From: an uncultured Clostridia bacterium
GTDB taxonomy: Bacteria > Bacillota > Clostridia > Oscillospirales > Oscillospiraceae
Direction of reading: 5' to 3'
Assembly: GCA_947165085.1 (NCBI GenBank)
Contig: CAMUZA010000017.1
Span: forward strand, 1 to 33,460
DNA: 33,460 nt
The translations under genes and the position numbers were made by a program. The notes beneath the pieces were generated by a model. That model was not told where the DNA came from. It saw only the letters and a list, made by a program, of their open reading frames with translations, and ran no database searches. Each line of letters begins with the position of its first letter. Positions within the stretch are counted from its first letter, which is position 1. Positions 8,656 through 17,276 of this stretch are shown here, piece after piece.

Positions 8656-10740
8656 ATGATCGAATTACTGTCACCCGCCGGCTCCATGGACGCGCTGCGC
8701 GCAGCCGTCTGCAACGGAGCGGATGCGGTGTATCTCGGCGTGGAGGGCTTCAACGCCCGTCGCGGCGCGAAAAATTTCAGAGTGGACGAGCTGCCCGAAG
8801 TCGTGCGCTACTGCCACGTCCGCGGGGTCAAGGTGCATCTGACGCTGAACACGCTGGTCGCGGATCGCGAGATGCGCGCCGCCGCGCAGATCATCGCTTC
8901 CGCCGCAAAGGCGGGCGTGGACGCCTTTATCGTGCAGGATTTCGGCATGGTGTCGCTGTGCCGCGAGATCGCGCCGACGGTCGCGCTCCATGCGTCCACC
9001 CAGATGAGCATTCACTCGCTCGAGGGCGTCAAGCAGGCAGCCGAGATGGGGATCTCCCGCGTCGTGCTGGCAAGAGAGCTGCCGCGCGAGGATATCGCGT
9101 TCATCTGCCGCAGCAGTCCCGTCGAGATTGAAGTATTCGTCCACGGCGCGCTGTGCATGTGCTATTCGGGTCAGTGCTATATGTCCGGCGTGATCGGCCG
9201 GCGCAGCGGCAACCGCGGCCAGTGCGCCCAGCCCTGCCGTCTGCCGTACGGCTACGACCGGTTTGAAGAAAAATATCCCCTGAGCCTCAAGGATAACTGT
9301 CTGATCGACTATCTGCGCGATCTGGAGACGCTCGGCGTTGCCAGCCTGAAGATCGAAGGACGGATGAAGCGGCCGGAGTACGTTGCGACGGTCACGAGCG
9401 TCTACCGCAGCGCGCTCGACGAGGGAACCGCCAGCGACGAGGGCAAGCGCGCTTTGCGCGCGATCTTCTCCCGCCAGGGCTTTACGCAAGGCTATTACGA
9501 AGGAAGAATCGGACCGGAGATGTTCGGCGTCCGTTCGAACACCGACGGCAGCAGGCAGCTTCTGCAGGCCGCCCGCGCTTCGTATGAGAACGTCGAGCCT
9601 GCCCGCGTTCCCGTGCAGTTTTACGCGCTGATCGCAGCGGAGGAAAATATCCGCATCGCCGCGCAGGACGAGCTCGGCAACGTCAGCAAGGTGCAGGGCG
9701 GCTTGCCGGAGCCTGCGCGCTACAGGGAGCTGACGGAGGAAGAGCTGACGGAGCGCCTGTCGAAGACCGGCGGCACGCCGTACGTCTGCACGGGCGTACG
9801 CGCCGCGATCGACCGCGGGCTGAGCGTTTCCGCGGCGGAGATCAACCGCATGCGCCGCGAGGCGCTGGCGCAGCTTTCCGCGCTGCGCGCCAGAAGCGAG
9901 CCGGTCGAAACGGGAACGTATTCGGAGCCGCCGCACTTCGACGGCACCAAGGGCGCGCCCGTGCTGACGGTCAGCGTGCTCAAGACCGAGCAGATCACGC
10001 GCAGGCTGTGCGAGATGGCGCCTGCCGTTCTGTACGCCCCGCTTTCGGAGATCGTCTCGCATCAGGATTACTATACCCGTCTGAACAAGGATATGACCGT
10101 CGCCGCGGTACTGCCGCGGGTGACGCGCGACGACGAGACGCCCGCCCTGCTTTCCCAGCTCACGGCGCTGCAGCATATCGGCATTCGCCGCGTCCTGCTC
10201 GGCAATCTCGGGCAGATCCCGCTGGCGCGTTCGCGGGAGCTGGAGATCGCCGGCGATTTCGGCCTGAATCTCTACAATTCCCGCGCCATGGCGCTGCCGA
10301 AGCAGCTCGGACTGGTGAGCGCGACGGCGTCGTTTGAGATGAGCCTGCCGCAGATCCGCGACCTTTCCAAGCCGCTGCCGACGGAAATGATCGTCTACGG
10401 CCGTCTGCCGCTGATGCTGACGGAAAACTGCCTGATGCGCAACCGCGCGGGCATCTGTTCCTGCGAGAGCGGCAATACGAAATTGATCGACCGCATCGGC
10501 GAGGAATTCCGCGTCGTGCGCGACTGCGGCACTTGCCGCAGCGTTATCCTGAACGGAAAGAAGCTCTACATGCTCGACAAAAAGGACGAGCTTCGCAGCC
10601 TCGGACTCTGGGCGCTGCGCCTGAGCTTTACCACGGAAAACGGCGCGGAGATCGACGGCATTCTTGCCGCCTACCGCGGCGAGGGGCGCTTTGAGCCTGG
10701 CGGCTGTACGCGCGGATTGTATCTGCGCGGCGTCGAATAA
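8656..10740 (+). CDS. U32 family protein (RlhA/TrhP-type RNA hydroxylation)
   Basis: This is a 694-aa long-form peptidase-U32 protein. Family members RlhA (23S rRNA ho5C) and TrhP (tRNA ho5U34) take part in RNA hydroxylation rather than proteolysis; this one has the longer RlhA-like layout. The U32 signature runs over residues 159-177 (key residues E159, G164, C167, G172, C174), with further cysteines at 169, 190 and 194 that could bind an iron-sulfur cluster. A second Cys-rich block lies near the C-terminus (CSC, CGTC). The ATG at 8656 has CAGGAG 7 nt upstream, and an earlier TTG in the same frame lacks a site. It is the first gene of a plus-strand operon running into maf and mreC. Whether rRNA or tRNA is the target cannot be decided here. 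Confidence 0.88.
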   Translation: MIELLSPAGSMDALRAAVCNGADAVYLGVEGFNARRGAKNFRVDELPEVVRYCHVRGVKVHLTLNTLVADREMRAAAQIIASAAKAGVDAFIVQDFGMVSLCREIAPTVALHASTQMSIHSLEGVKQAAEMGISRVVLARELPREDIAFICRSSPVEIEVFVHGALCMCYSGQCYMSGVIGRRSGNRGQCAQPCRLPYGYDRFEEKYPLSLKDNCLIDYLRDLETLGVASLKIEGRMKRPEYVATVTSVYRSALDEGTASDEGKRALRAIFSRQGFTQGYYEGRIGPEMFGVRSNTDGSRQLLQAARASYENVEPARVPVQFYALIAAEENIRIAAQDELGNVSKVQGGLPEPARYRELTEEELTERLSKTGGTPYVCTGVRAAIDRGLSVSAAEINRMRREALAQLSALRARSEPVETGTYSEPPHFDGTKGAPVLTVSVLKTEQITRRLCEMAPAVLYAPLSEIVSHQDYYTRLNKDMTVAAVLPRVTRDDETPALLSQLTALQHIGIRRVLLGNLGQIPLARSRELEIAGDFGLNLYNSRAMALPKQLGLVSATASFEMSLPQIRDLSKPLPTEMIVYGRLPLMLTENCLMRNRAGICSCESGNTKLIDRIGEEFRVVRDCGTCRSVILNGKKLYMLDKKDELRSLGLWALRLSFTTENGAEIDGILAAYRGEGRFEPGGCTRGLYLRGVE

Positions 10741-10750
10741 AGGAGAAAAC

Positions 10751-11326
10751 ATGAGGATTATTCTTGCATCGTCCTCCCCGCGCAGGAGGGAACTGATGGA
10801 GCGAATGGGTTTGGAATTTACCGTCCGCACCGCGCCGACCGACGAGACCATGCGTCCGGACGGCGACCCTTACGACGAGGTCGCGGACGTCAGCCGCCGG
10901 AAGGCGGACGCCGTGCAGCCGCTGTGCGCCGCGGACGACGTGATCGTCGCGGCGGATACCGTCGTCGTTCTGGACGGAGAGATCATGGGAAAACCGCATG
11001 ACGCTGAGGACGCGGTCCGCATGCTCCGCCGTCTTTCCGGCAGAGAGCATCACGTCATGACCGGCGTGAGCGTCAAATGCGGCGATCGTTCGGTGACGAA
11101 GACCGTGGTGACCGCCGTGCGCTTCCGCCCTTTATTGGAGCAGGAGGTCCGCGCCTACGTCGCGACCGGCGAGCCGATGGACAAGGCCGGCGCCTACGGC
11201 GTGCAGGGACTTGCCGCGATCTTTATCGAGGGACTGGACGGCGATTTTTACAACGTTATGGGCTTGCCCGTCTGTACGCTTGCGGATATGCTCCGCGGGT
11301 ACGGCGTGAAGCTGATGGGCTGTTGA
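10751..11326 (+). CDS. maf: Maf family nucleoside triphosphate pyrophosphatase
   Basis: This 191-aa Maf protein hydrolyses (d)NTPs such as dTTP/UTP or modified nucleotides to monophosphates, a house-cleaning role historically linked to septum formation. It begins MRIILASSSPRRRELM with the SSSPRR phosphate-binding segment, has the catalytic-region VAADTVV with Asp69, and ends with the GAYGVQGLAA and VMGLPV blocks of the family. AGGAG at 10741 directly follows the U32 stop and gives good spacing to the ATG. As in Bacillus, it lies just upstream of mre genes. The substrate subtype (YhdE-like dTTP/UTPase) is inferred. Confidence 0.95.
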   Translation: MRIILASSSPRRRELMERMGLEFTVRTAPTDETMRPDGDPYDEVADVSRRKADAVQPLCAADDVIVAADTVVVLDGEIMGKPHDAEDAVRMLRRLSGREHHVMTGVSVKCGDRSVTKTVVTAVRFRPLLEQEVRAYVATGEPMDKAGAYGVQGLAAIFIEGLDGDFYNVMGLPVCTLADMLRGYGVKLMGC

Positions 11327-11336
11327 GGTGATCGGA

Positions 11337-12167
11337 TTGAAAAAACGATGGAGCGGACGCGTGAAGGTGATCCTCGTGCTGGCGCTGATCCTGGCGATCG
11401 TGACGGCAATCACGTCGGGTCTGTTTGGAACAACGTGGGCGGAAAAGGCGGTGCAGACGGTGCTGACGCCGATCCGCAGCGGCTTCAGTTCCATTTCGCG
11501 CGGGATCGAACGCTATTACAACTATATCTTTGAATATGAGGCGCTCGAGGCGAAAAACGAGTATCTGGAACGCCGGATCATCGAGATCGAGGATCAGGTC
11601 CGCAGCGCGGACGCGCTGGAACGCGAGAACGCCTATCTCCGCGAGCTGCTGAACCTGAGCAGGCAGCATGATGATTACAAGTTCTGCGACGCCTATATCG
11701 TCTCGTGGGATTCGTCGAACTGGAAGAGCACCTTCACGATCGGCAAGGGCACGAACGCGGGTCTGGAAACGGGCATGGTCGCTGTGACGCAGTACGGGCA
11801 GGTCGTCGGCACGATCACCGAGGTCGGCTCAAACTGGGCGGTCGTCACCACCATTCTGGACACCTCTCTGGAAATCAGAGCGAGCATCGCTTCCTCCGGT
11901 CATATCGGCGTCGTGCAGGGGGCGTATTCCTCCGGTGAGGCCGGAAAGCTCCGCATGACGTATCTGCCCAGCGAAGCGGTCCTGCGCAACAACGACCAGG
12001 TCGTTACCACCGGCTCTTCGGTCTATCCAAAGGACCTCATCATTGGCTACGTGATCGACGCGGGCTATGATGAGACCGGTGTCGCAAAATACGCGCTGCT
12101 GCGTCCCGCGGCAGACTTCGACACCCTGGAACAGATTTATATCATTACCGATTTTGCCAGCGAATAA
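11337..12167 (+). CDS. mreC: Rod shape-determining protein MreC
   Basis: This elongasome scaffold protein links the cytoplasmic MreB/MreD side to peptidoglycan synthases. The 276-aa product has one N-terminal membrane helix (about residues 11-28), a coiled coil (about 57-100) and the periplasm-type beta domain with the segments GTNAGLETGMVAV, VGTITEVG and GSSVYPKDLIIGYV. A TTG at 11337 is chosen because the nine bases GAGGTGATC from 11325 form a near-perfect Shine-Dalgarno 6 nt upstream; the GTG at 11328 is part of that site. The SD lies across the maf stop region, so maf and mreC are tightly coupled. No mreB lies in the window. Confidence 0.94.
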   Translation: MKKRWSGRVKVILVLALILAIVTAITSGLFGTTWAEKAVQTVLTPIRSGFSSISRGIERYYNYIFEYEALEAKNEYLERRIIEIEDQVRSADALERENAYLRELLNLSRQHDDYKFCDAYIVSWDSSNWKSTFTIGKGTNAGLETGMVAVTQYGQVVGTITEVGSNWAVVTTILDTSLEIRASIASSGHIGVVQGAYSSGEAGKLRMTYLPSEAVLRNNDQVVTTGSSVYPKDLIIGYVIDAGYDETGVAKYALLRPAADFDTLEQIYIITDFASE

Positions 12168-12202
12168 CGGATCATTCAAGGATCTGAAAGGAGGGAACAG
12201 CG

Positions 12203-12736
12203 GTGCTGGATAAACTCTATATTACGCCGAAGCAGTGGCTGCATATTCTGCGCTGGACGCTGTATTCGCTGCTGTTCCTGCTTGCGATGATGCTGCAGAC
12301 AGTGGTCTTCGGCAATCACAAGCTGTTCGGCGTGCAGCCGAATCTTGTCCCTGTGGTCATCACCTGCGTGTGTCTGCGCGAGGGTGCGGAACGCGGCGGA
12401 CTGTTCGCGCTTCTGACCTCTCTGTTCTGGTGCCTGTCCGGCGCCGACGAGGGGAGCGTCAGCATCGCGGTGCTGACGATCGTGCCGGTACTCGGGAGCC
12501 TTCTGTGCAGTGCGGTGCTGGCGAACCGTTTTCTGCCCTCCCTTGCGATCACGGTCGTGACGCTCTTTACCGAGCAGACCTTGATCTTCCTGCTCAAGTA
12601 TTTCTTCGGCGCGGCGGCGGGAAGCAGCTTCCTGACGGAACTGATCCCCTGCGTGCTGGTTTCCACCCTTGCGCAGCCGGCAGTCTATCTGCTGGTGAAG
12701 TGCATTGAGAAAATCGGAGATGCCTATGAATCGTAG
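12203..12736 (+). CDS. mreD: Rod shape-determining protein MreD
   Basis: This is a 177-aa integral membrane protein with five to six hydrophobic segments, the size and position (between mreC and pbp2) of MreD, the elongasome membrane component. Sequence conservation in MreD is low; assignment rests on topology, the LQTVVFGNHKLFGVQPNLV segment resembling the family N-terminus, and synteny. The start is GTG, preceded by AAAGGAGGG. The 3' end overlaps the pbp2 start by 11 nt. Confidence 0.9.
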   Translation: MLDKLYITPKQWLHILRWTLYSLLFLLAMMLQTVVFGNHKLFGVQPNLVPVVITCVCLREGAERGGLFALLTSLFWCLSGADEGSVSIAVLTIVPVLGSLLCSAVLANRFLPSLAITVVTLFTEQTLIFLLKYFFGAAAGSSFLTELIPCVLVSTLAQPAVYLLVKCIEKIGDAYES

Positions 12737-14795
12737 TAAATACTCTTTCCGGATCATCACCTTTTCACTGCTTCTCGTACTTGTCCTCGGCATTTTCAGC
12801 GTCCGTCTTTACGGTCTGCAGATCCGCGAGGGCGGTGAAAACGTGGCGAACGCCACCGATACGTTTACCTATTGGACGCGCGTCACTGCCGCGCGCGGCG
12901 AGATTCTGGACCGAAACGGCAATATTCTCATCGCAAACCGCGCTTCGTACAATATCATCCTGTTCTATGACGTTCTGTTCAGCTCGGATGACCCGAACGA
13001 AAGCCTGCGGCAGCTCACCAACCTGTGCCGAGAGTCCGGCATGGAGATCATCGACCATTTCCCGGTGACAATGCAGAAGCCCTACGAATACACGACTGAT
13101 CAGTTCTCTTCCGCGTGGAACGGCTATTTCCGCACCTTCCTGAACGAGCGCGACTGGGATACCGATATTTCCGCGCCGCAGTTGGTGCGCCGCCTGCGCG
13201 AACGCTACCATCTGCCCGACACGTGGACGGAGGAGGAAATTCGAACGGTCATCTCCGTGCGCTATGAGCTGGAGCTGCGCTTTTGCACGAATCTTCCCAC
13301 CTATGAGCTGGTCAACGATATCGACGCGGAGGCGCTTGCTTCTCTGATGGAATTGAACGTCCCCGGCGTCGGCGTGACGACCTCCACCGTCCGCGAGTAC
13401 CACACCGATTATGCCGCGCACATCCTCGGCTACGTCGGCAAGATGAACGCAGAGGAATGGGAGTATTACAAGGATTACGACTATGAAATGGACGCAGAGG
13501 TCGGACAGGCGGGTCTGGAGGAGGCCTTCGAGCTGCAGCTCCACGGCACCGACGGTCTTCGCGAGACCGTGATCACGCAGGACGGCAAGATCGTCGAGGA
13601 GCACTACATCAAAGAGCCCGTCGCGGGCAACAACGTCGAGCTTTCGATCGACATCAATCTGCAGCGCGTCGCGGAGGACGAGCTGGAAAAGCTGATCCTC
13701 GATCTGCGTGAAAACGGCATCGGCGCGAAGCAGGCGGGTCTGGACGCTGAGGGCGGCGCTGTGGTCGCCATGTCGGTCAAGACCGGCGAGGTGCTTGCCT
13801 GCGCGAGCTATCCTACCTACGATCTGTCGCGCTTCTTTGAAGACTACAATGAGATCAGAAGCCAGAAATTCGCCCCGCTGTACAACCGTGCCCTCACCGC
13901 AACCTATCCGCCCGGATCGATCTTTAAGATGGTCACAACGGTCGCTGCGCTGAACAACAACATCGTATCGCCGGATTTCAAGGTCAAGGACGAAGGTATC
14001 TATATGCGCTTTGCGGACGTCGGCTACTTGCCGCGCTGCATGTTATGGACGACGGCAAAGGCGACCCACGGCGTGTTGGACGTCCGGCAGGCGCTGGAGG
14101 TCTCCTGCAACTACTTCTTCTACGAGCTCGGCTGGCTGACCGGCATAGATCTGATCGACCAGACGGCGAAGGAATTCGGTCTCGGCGAGCATACGGGCAT
14201 CGAGCTTCCGGAATCGGTCGGACGAAGAGCTAATCCCGAAGTCAAAGACGCCCTGTATCAGGGCGACTACTCCGTCTGGTACGGCGGCGACCTCGTGCAG
14301 GCGGCGATCGGTCAGTCCGAGCACCGCTTCACGCCCATGCAGCTCTGTTCCTATACCGCGACGCTTGCCAACCGCGGCACGCGCTATCAGGCGACCTTCC
14401 TGCGCCGCGTGCTTTCGGCGGACTATGAGGAGCTGATCTATCAGAAGCAGCCGACGATTCTCAGCCAGTTTGAGATCAACGACGAAGCATATTCGGCGTA
14501 TATGGACGGTATGCGAATGTCCGCCAAGACCGGCACGGCTTCTACCATATTCTTCGATTATCCGATTGCGGTCTGTGCGAAGACCGGCACCGCGGAGCAC
14601 GGCTCCAACGGCTCGGATAACGGCTCTTTCGTTCTTTTCGCGCCGGCGGACGATCCGCAGATCGCGATCATGATCTACGTGGAAAAGGGCGCGCAGGGCG
14701 GCAACCTCGGCAAGATCGCCAAGGCGATGCTGGATTACTACTTCTCCGAGAGCGGCGATCTGGACACCGTCCCGAACGAATACCGAACGAACTGA
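12726..14795 (+). CDS. mrdA: Penicillin-binding protein 2 (class B transpeptidase of elongation)
   Basis: This class B PBP crosslinks peptidoglycan during side-wall growth and works with RodA. The 689-aa protein has a short cytoplasmic N-terminus, one membrane helix (about 8-28), a pedestal/dimerisation domain (about 50-300) with the RGEILDRNG motif, and a transpeptidase domain with SIFK at 398-401 (nucleophile Ser398), SCN at 460-462 and KTG at 619-621. A second KTG-like triplet occurs at 601-603, at the place where the family normally has only GTA. The ATG at 12726 has CGGAG 6 nt upstream and lies inside the end of mreD, indicating coupling. The matching rodA is elsewhere in the window, on the other strand. 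Confidence 0.95.
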   Translation: MNRSKYSFRIITFSLLLVLVLGIFSVRLYGLQIREGGENVANATDTFTYWTRVTAARGEILDRNGNILIANRASYNIILFYDVLFSSDDPNESLRQLTNLCRESGMEIIDHFPVTMQKPYEYTTDQFSSAWNGYFRTFLNERDWDTDISAPQLVRRLRERYHLPDTWTEEEIRTVISVRYELELRFCTNLPTYELVNDIDAEALASLMELNVPGVGVTTSTVREYHTDYAAHILGYVGKMNAEEWEYYKDYDYEMDAEVGQAGLEEAFELQLHGTDGLRETVITQDGKIVEEHYIKEPVAGNNVELSIDINLQRVAEDELEKLILDLRENGIGAKQAGLDAEGGAVVAMSVKTGEVLACASYPTYDLSRFFEDYNEIRSQKFAPLYNRALTATYPPGSIFKMVTTVAALNNNIVSPDFKVKDEGIYMRFADVGYLPRCMLWTTAKATHGVLDVRQALEVSCNYFFYELGWLTGIDLIDQTAKEFGLGEHTGIELPESVGRRANPEVKDALYQGDYSVWYGGDLVQAAIGQSEHRFTPMQLCSYTATLANRGTRYQATFLRRVLSADYEELIYQKQPTILSQFEINDEAYSAYMDGMRMSAKTGTASTIFFDYPIAVCAKTGTAEHGSNGSDNGSFVLFAPADDPQIAIMIYVEKGAQGGNLGKIAKAMLDYYFSESGDLDTVPNEYRTN

Positions 14796-14819
14796 CAACT
14801 TCTTCAGGAGGCTTGCAAA

Positions 14820-16580
14820 ATGAAACGTATCTTTTCGGTCTTTCTCGCGCTCGCGCTGCTCTGCGCGCTGCTGCCTGCGGCGGGTTTGACTGCAGGAGCG
14901 GATATCATTCTTCCGCCCGACCCCTTTGACGACATCGTCTCCGGCACCTGCGGCAATCTGAAGTGGGAGCTGAACAAAACGAGCGGCGTGCTGACTGTCA
15001 GCGGCGCGGGCGAGATGACGGAAGCTCCGTGGCTTGCATACACCGGCTCGATCCGCACTGTCAGGATCGGCGACGGCGTGACGAGCATTTGCGAAGGCGC
15101 GTTCCGGTTCTGTGCGAAGCTGACGAATGTTACGATCCCCGACAGCGTGACGGTGATCGGCAAAAGCGCGTTTTCCGGCTGCACCGGACTGAAGGACGTC
15201 TACTACGCCGGCACGCCGGGAGAGTGGAAAGCGATCCAAATCGGCAGCGACAATGCGTCTCTGAGCGACGCGCTTCTCCATACCGCTCCATGCCCCCACA
15301 CGAATACGCATACCGAGCACGAAGACGCTGCCTGTCTGGAAGCAGGATATGACAGAACGCTCTGCGACGACTGCGGTGAGATCCTTTCCGAGACGGTTCT
15401 TCCCGCACTGGGTCACGACATCGAAATCGACGCGGCGGTTCCCGCGACCTGCACGGAAGCCGGACTGACTGCGGGTGAGCACTGCAGACGCTGCGACTAT
15501 TCGGTAGAGCGGCAAGCTGTTCCCGCTCTCGGCCACGATCTCATCACTGACGCCGGCAAGCCCGCAACCTGCACCGAGGATGGTCTGACCGAAGGGTACC
15601 ACTGCAGCCGCTGCGATTATGTCATCGAGCCGCACGCGATCCCGGCGCTCGGGCATGACTGGGACGACGGCGTCGTCACGCTCGAACCGACCGAGTTCGA
15701 GCAGGGCGAAATGCTCTTTACCTGCCGCCGCTGCGGCGCAGCAAAGACGCAGATCATCCCCGAGCTTTCACACGTCCACAGCTATACGGACGCCGTGACC
15801 CTTCCGACCTGTACGGAGAAGGGCTATACCACCCATATCTGCTCCTGCGGCGACACCTACGTCGACACCTACGTTGACGCGCTGGGACACGACTGGGACG
15901 AGGGTCAGGTCACGACTGCTGCAACTGCGGCGAAGGACGGCGTGAAGACCTTCACCTGCCGGCGCTGCGGCGAGACGAAGACCGAGACAATTCCCGCGAC
16001 CGGCGAGTGCGACGGCGGCAAGGACTGCCCGTCTTATGCGTTTAAGGACGTCAGATTCGGCGACTGGTATCATGAGGCAGTGGACTACGCCGTCGAGAAC
16101 AAGCTGATGAACGGCGTCGCAGACGACAAGTTTGCGCCCAATACCCCGATGACACGCGCTATGCTTGTCACCGTCCTGTGGCGGTATGAGGGCGAGCCGA
16201 AAGAGGGCGAAAACAACTTCACGGATGTCTCGAGCGGACAGTGGTACACGCAGGCGGTCGCGTGGGCGGCGGCGAATGGCATCGTCAACGGCGTCGGCAG
16301 CGGCAGATTTAATCCGAACGGCAGTATCACCCGCGAGCAGATGGCGGCGATCCTCTACCGCTATGCCGGGAAGAAGGGATTTGACACGACCGCAAGCGGC
16401 GACCTGAGCAAGTTCCCTGACGCTGCGAAGATTAGCCCCTATGCTGAAGAAGCGATTGCATGGGCGGTCGGCGCGGGCATCATCGGCGGCGCGAACGGCT
16501 ACCTCCTGCCGCAGGGCAACGCAACACGCGCGCAGGTCGCGACGATCCTCATGCGATTCATTGAGAATATCGCGGAATAA
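14820..16580 (+). CDS. Secreted SLH-domain protein with BspA-like and Cys/His repeats
   Basis: This is a 586-aa cell-wall-associated protein. It has a Sec signal peptide (about 1-26), a short BspA/LRR_5-like region (about 42-155, with IPDSVTVIGKSAFSGC), then five to six tandem units of about 40 residues (about 160-398), each with a CxxC pair (182/185, 222/225, 262/265, 302/305, 380/383; a shortened C341-S-C343) and a repeated ALGHD segment. The C-terminus holds three SLH domains (about 406-586) that normally bind secondary cell-wall polymer. AGGAG precedes the ATG. It follows pbp2 by only 24 nt with no terminator between, so it is probably the last gene of the mre operon. Ligand and function of the repeat region are unknown; metal binding is a guess from the CxxC/His pattern. 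Confidence 0.9.
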   Translation: MKRIFSVFLALALLCALLPAAGLTAGADIILPPDPFDDIVSGTCGNLKWELNKTSGVLTVSGAGEMTEAPWLAYTGSIRTVRIGDGVTSICEGAFRFCAKLTNVTIPDSVTVIGKSAFSGCTGLKDVYYAGTPGEWKAIQIGSDNASLSDALLHTAPCPHTNTHTEHEDAACLEAGYDRTLCDDCGEILSETVLPALGHDIEIDAAVPATCTEAGLTAGEHCRRCDYSVERQAVPALGHDLITDAGKPATCTEDGLTEGYHCSRCDYVIEPHAIPALGHDWDDGVVTLEPTEFEQGEMLFTCRRCGAAKTQIIPELSHVHSYTDAVTLPTCTEKGYTTHICSCGDTYVDTYVDALGHDWDEGQVTTAATAAKDGVKTFTCRRCGETKTETIPATGECDGGKDCPSYAFKDVRFGDWYHEAVDYAVENKLMNGVADDKFAPNTPMTRAMLVTVLWRYEGEPKEGENNFTDVSSGQWYTQAVAWAAANGIVNGVGSGRFNPNGSITREQMAAILYRYAGKKGFDTTASGDLSKFPDAAKISPYAEEAIAWAVGAGIIGGANGYLLPQGNATRAQVATILMRFIENIAE

Positions 16581-16590
16581 GGCAAATACA

Positions 16591-16626
16591 AACGCCGCGG
16601 GACCGGAAATCCTGCCCCGCGGCGTT
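16591..16626 (+). terminator. Hairpin after the SLH gene
   Basis: A perfect 11-bp GC-rich stem (16591-16601 with 16616-16626) starts 10 nt after the stop codon. No U-tract follows directly, so it may be an mRNA 3'-end stabiliser or part of a compound terminator with the next hairpin. Confidence 0.55.
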
Positions 16627-16638
16627 GCTGTAAAAGCA

Positions 16639-16672
16639 AAACAGAGAGCGCAGATTTCTGCGCTCTCTGTTT
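16639..16672. terminator. Bidirectional terminator between the SLH gene and rplT
   Basis: This near-perfect palindrome has 16-bp arms (16639-16654/16657-16672). On the minus strand it is followed by TTTTGCTTTT, a good U-tract for the infC-rpmI-rplT operon. On the plus strand a weaker T-rich run follows, serving the mre-pbp2-SLH operon. Confidence 0.8.
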
Positions 16673-16685
16673 CATCTCTATTCTA

Positions 16686-17039
16686 TTACAGAGCCTTCTT
16701 GGCGGTGTCGACCAGAGCCGCGAACGCAGCGCTGTCGGTGATCGCCAGCTCGGACAGAGCCTTGCGGTTCATCTCGATGCCGGACTTCTTCAGACCGTTC
16801 ATGAAGCGGGAGTAGTTCATATCATACGGCTTCACGGCAGCGGAGATACGGGCGATCCACAGACGGCGGAAATCGCGCTTCTTCTGCTTACGGCCGACAT
16901 AAGCGTAAACGCCGGACTTCTTGACGGCCTGCTTCGCCATCTTGAAGTGGGTGGACTTGGAACCCCAGTAGGACTTCGCAAGCTTCAGGACCTTGTTTCT
17001 TCTCTTGCGCGTCATCATTGCGCCTTTAATTCTTGCCAT
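16686..17039 (-). CDS. rplT: 50S ribosomal protein L20
   Basis: This is the 117-aa L20, a primary 23S rRNA-binding protein needed for early 50S assembly. The basic N-terminus [16 protein letters not shown], the segment [18 protein letters not shown] and the end block [19 protein letters not shown] are diagnostic. In Bacillota L20 also represses its own operon through the infC leader, and such a leader is visible upstream. GGAGG precedes the ATG. It is the last gene of the operon. Confidence 0.98.
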   Translation of the reverse strand: MARIKGAMMTRKRRNKVLKLAKSYWGSKSTHFKMAKQAVKKSGVYAYVGRKQKKRDFRRLWIARISAAVKPYDMNYSRFMNGLKKSGIEMNRKALSELAITDSAAFAALVDTAKKAL

Positions 17040-17059
17040 TTCTGTATCCTCCTATCCGA

Positions 17060-17257
17060 TTACTTGTACGGGATCATCTTTTTGATGGCGTCCGTATTGG
17101 TGACATCAGCGTAAGTCGTGCTTCTCAGACGACGGCCGCGCTTGGTGTCCTTCTTGGTGAGGATATGGCTCTTGAAAGCGTGCGCTCTCTTGACCTTACC
17201 GGTCTTGGTGAGATTGAATCTCTTTTTTGCACCGCTGTGGGATTTCAGTTTCGGCAT
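17060..17257 (-). CDS. rpmI: 50S ribosomal protein L35
   Basis: This is the 65-aa L35. [14 protein letters not shown] at the start and the [13 protein letters not shown] segment match the family. The ATG at 17257 has AAAGGAG at good spacing; a longer in-frame extension upstream is only the end of infC in another phase. It sits between infC and rplT, the universal order. Confidence 0.98.
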   Translation of the reverse strand: MPKLKSHSGAKKRFNLTKTGKVKRAHAFKSHILTKKDTKRGRRLRSTTYADVTNTDAIKKMIPYK

Positions 17258-17276
17258 GGTTGGTTCTCCTTTGTAA

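Noticed and set aside
8671..10851. A 726-codon open frame antisense to the U32 gene and the start of maf
   Set aside because: It is a by-product of high GC and codon bias. The translation is low-complexity (Ala/Arg/Asp/Gln-rich) without domains, and the sense strand encodes a well-conserved protein.
14043..15656. A 537-codon open frame antisense to pbp2 and the first SLH gene
   Set aside because: It is a shadow frame spanning two real genes, with no recognisable domain.
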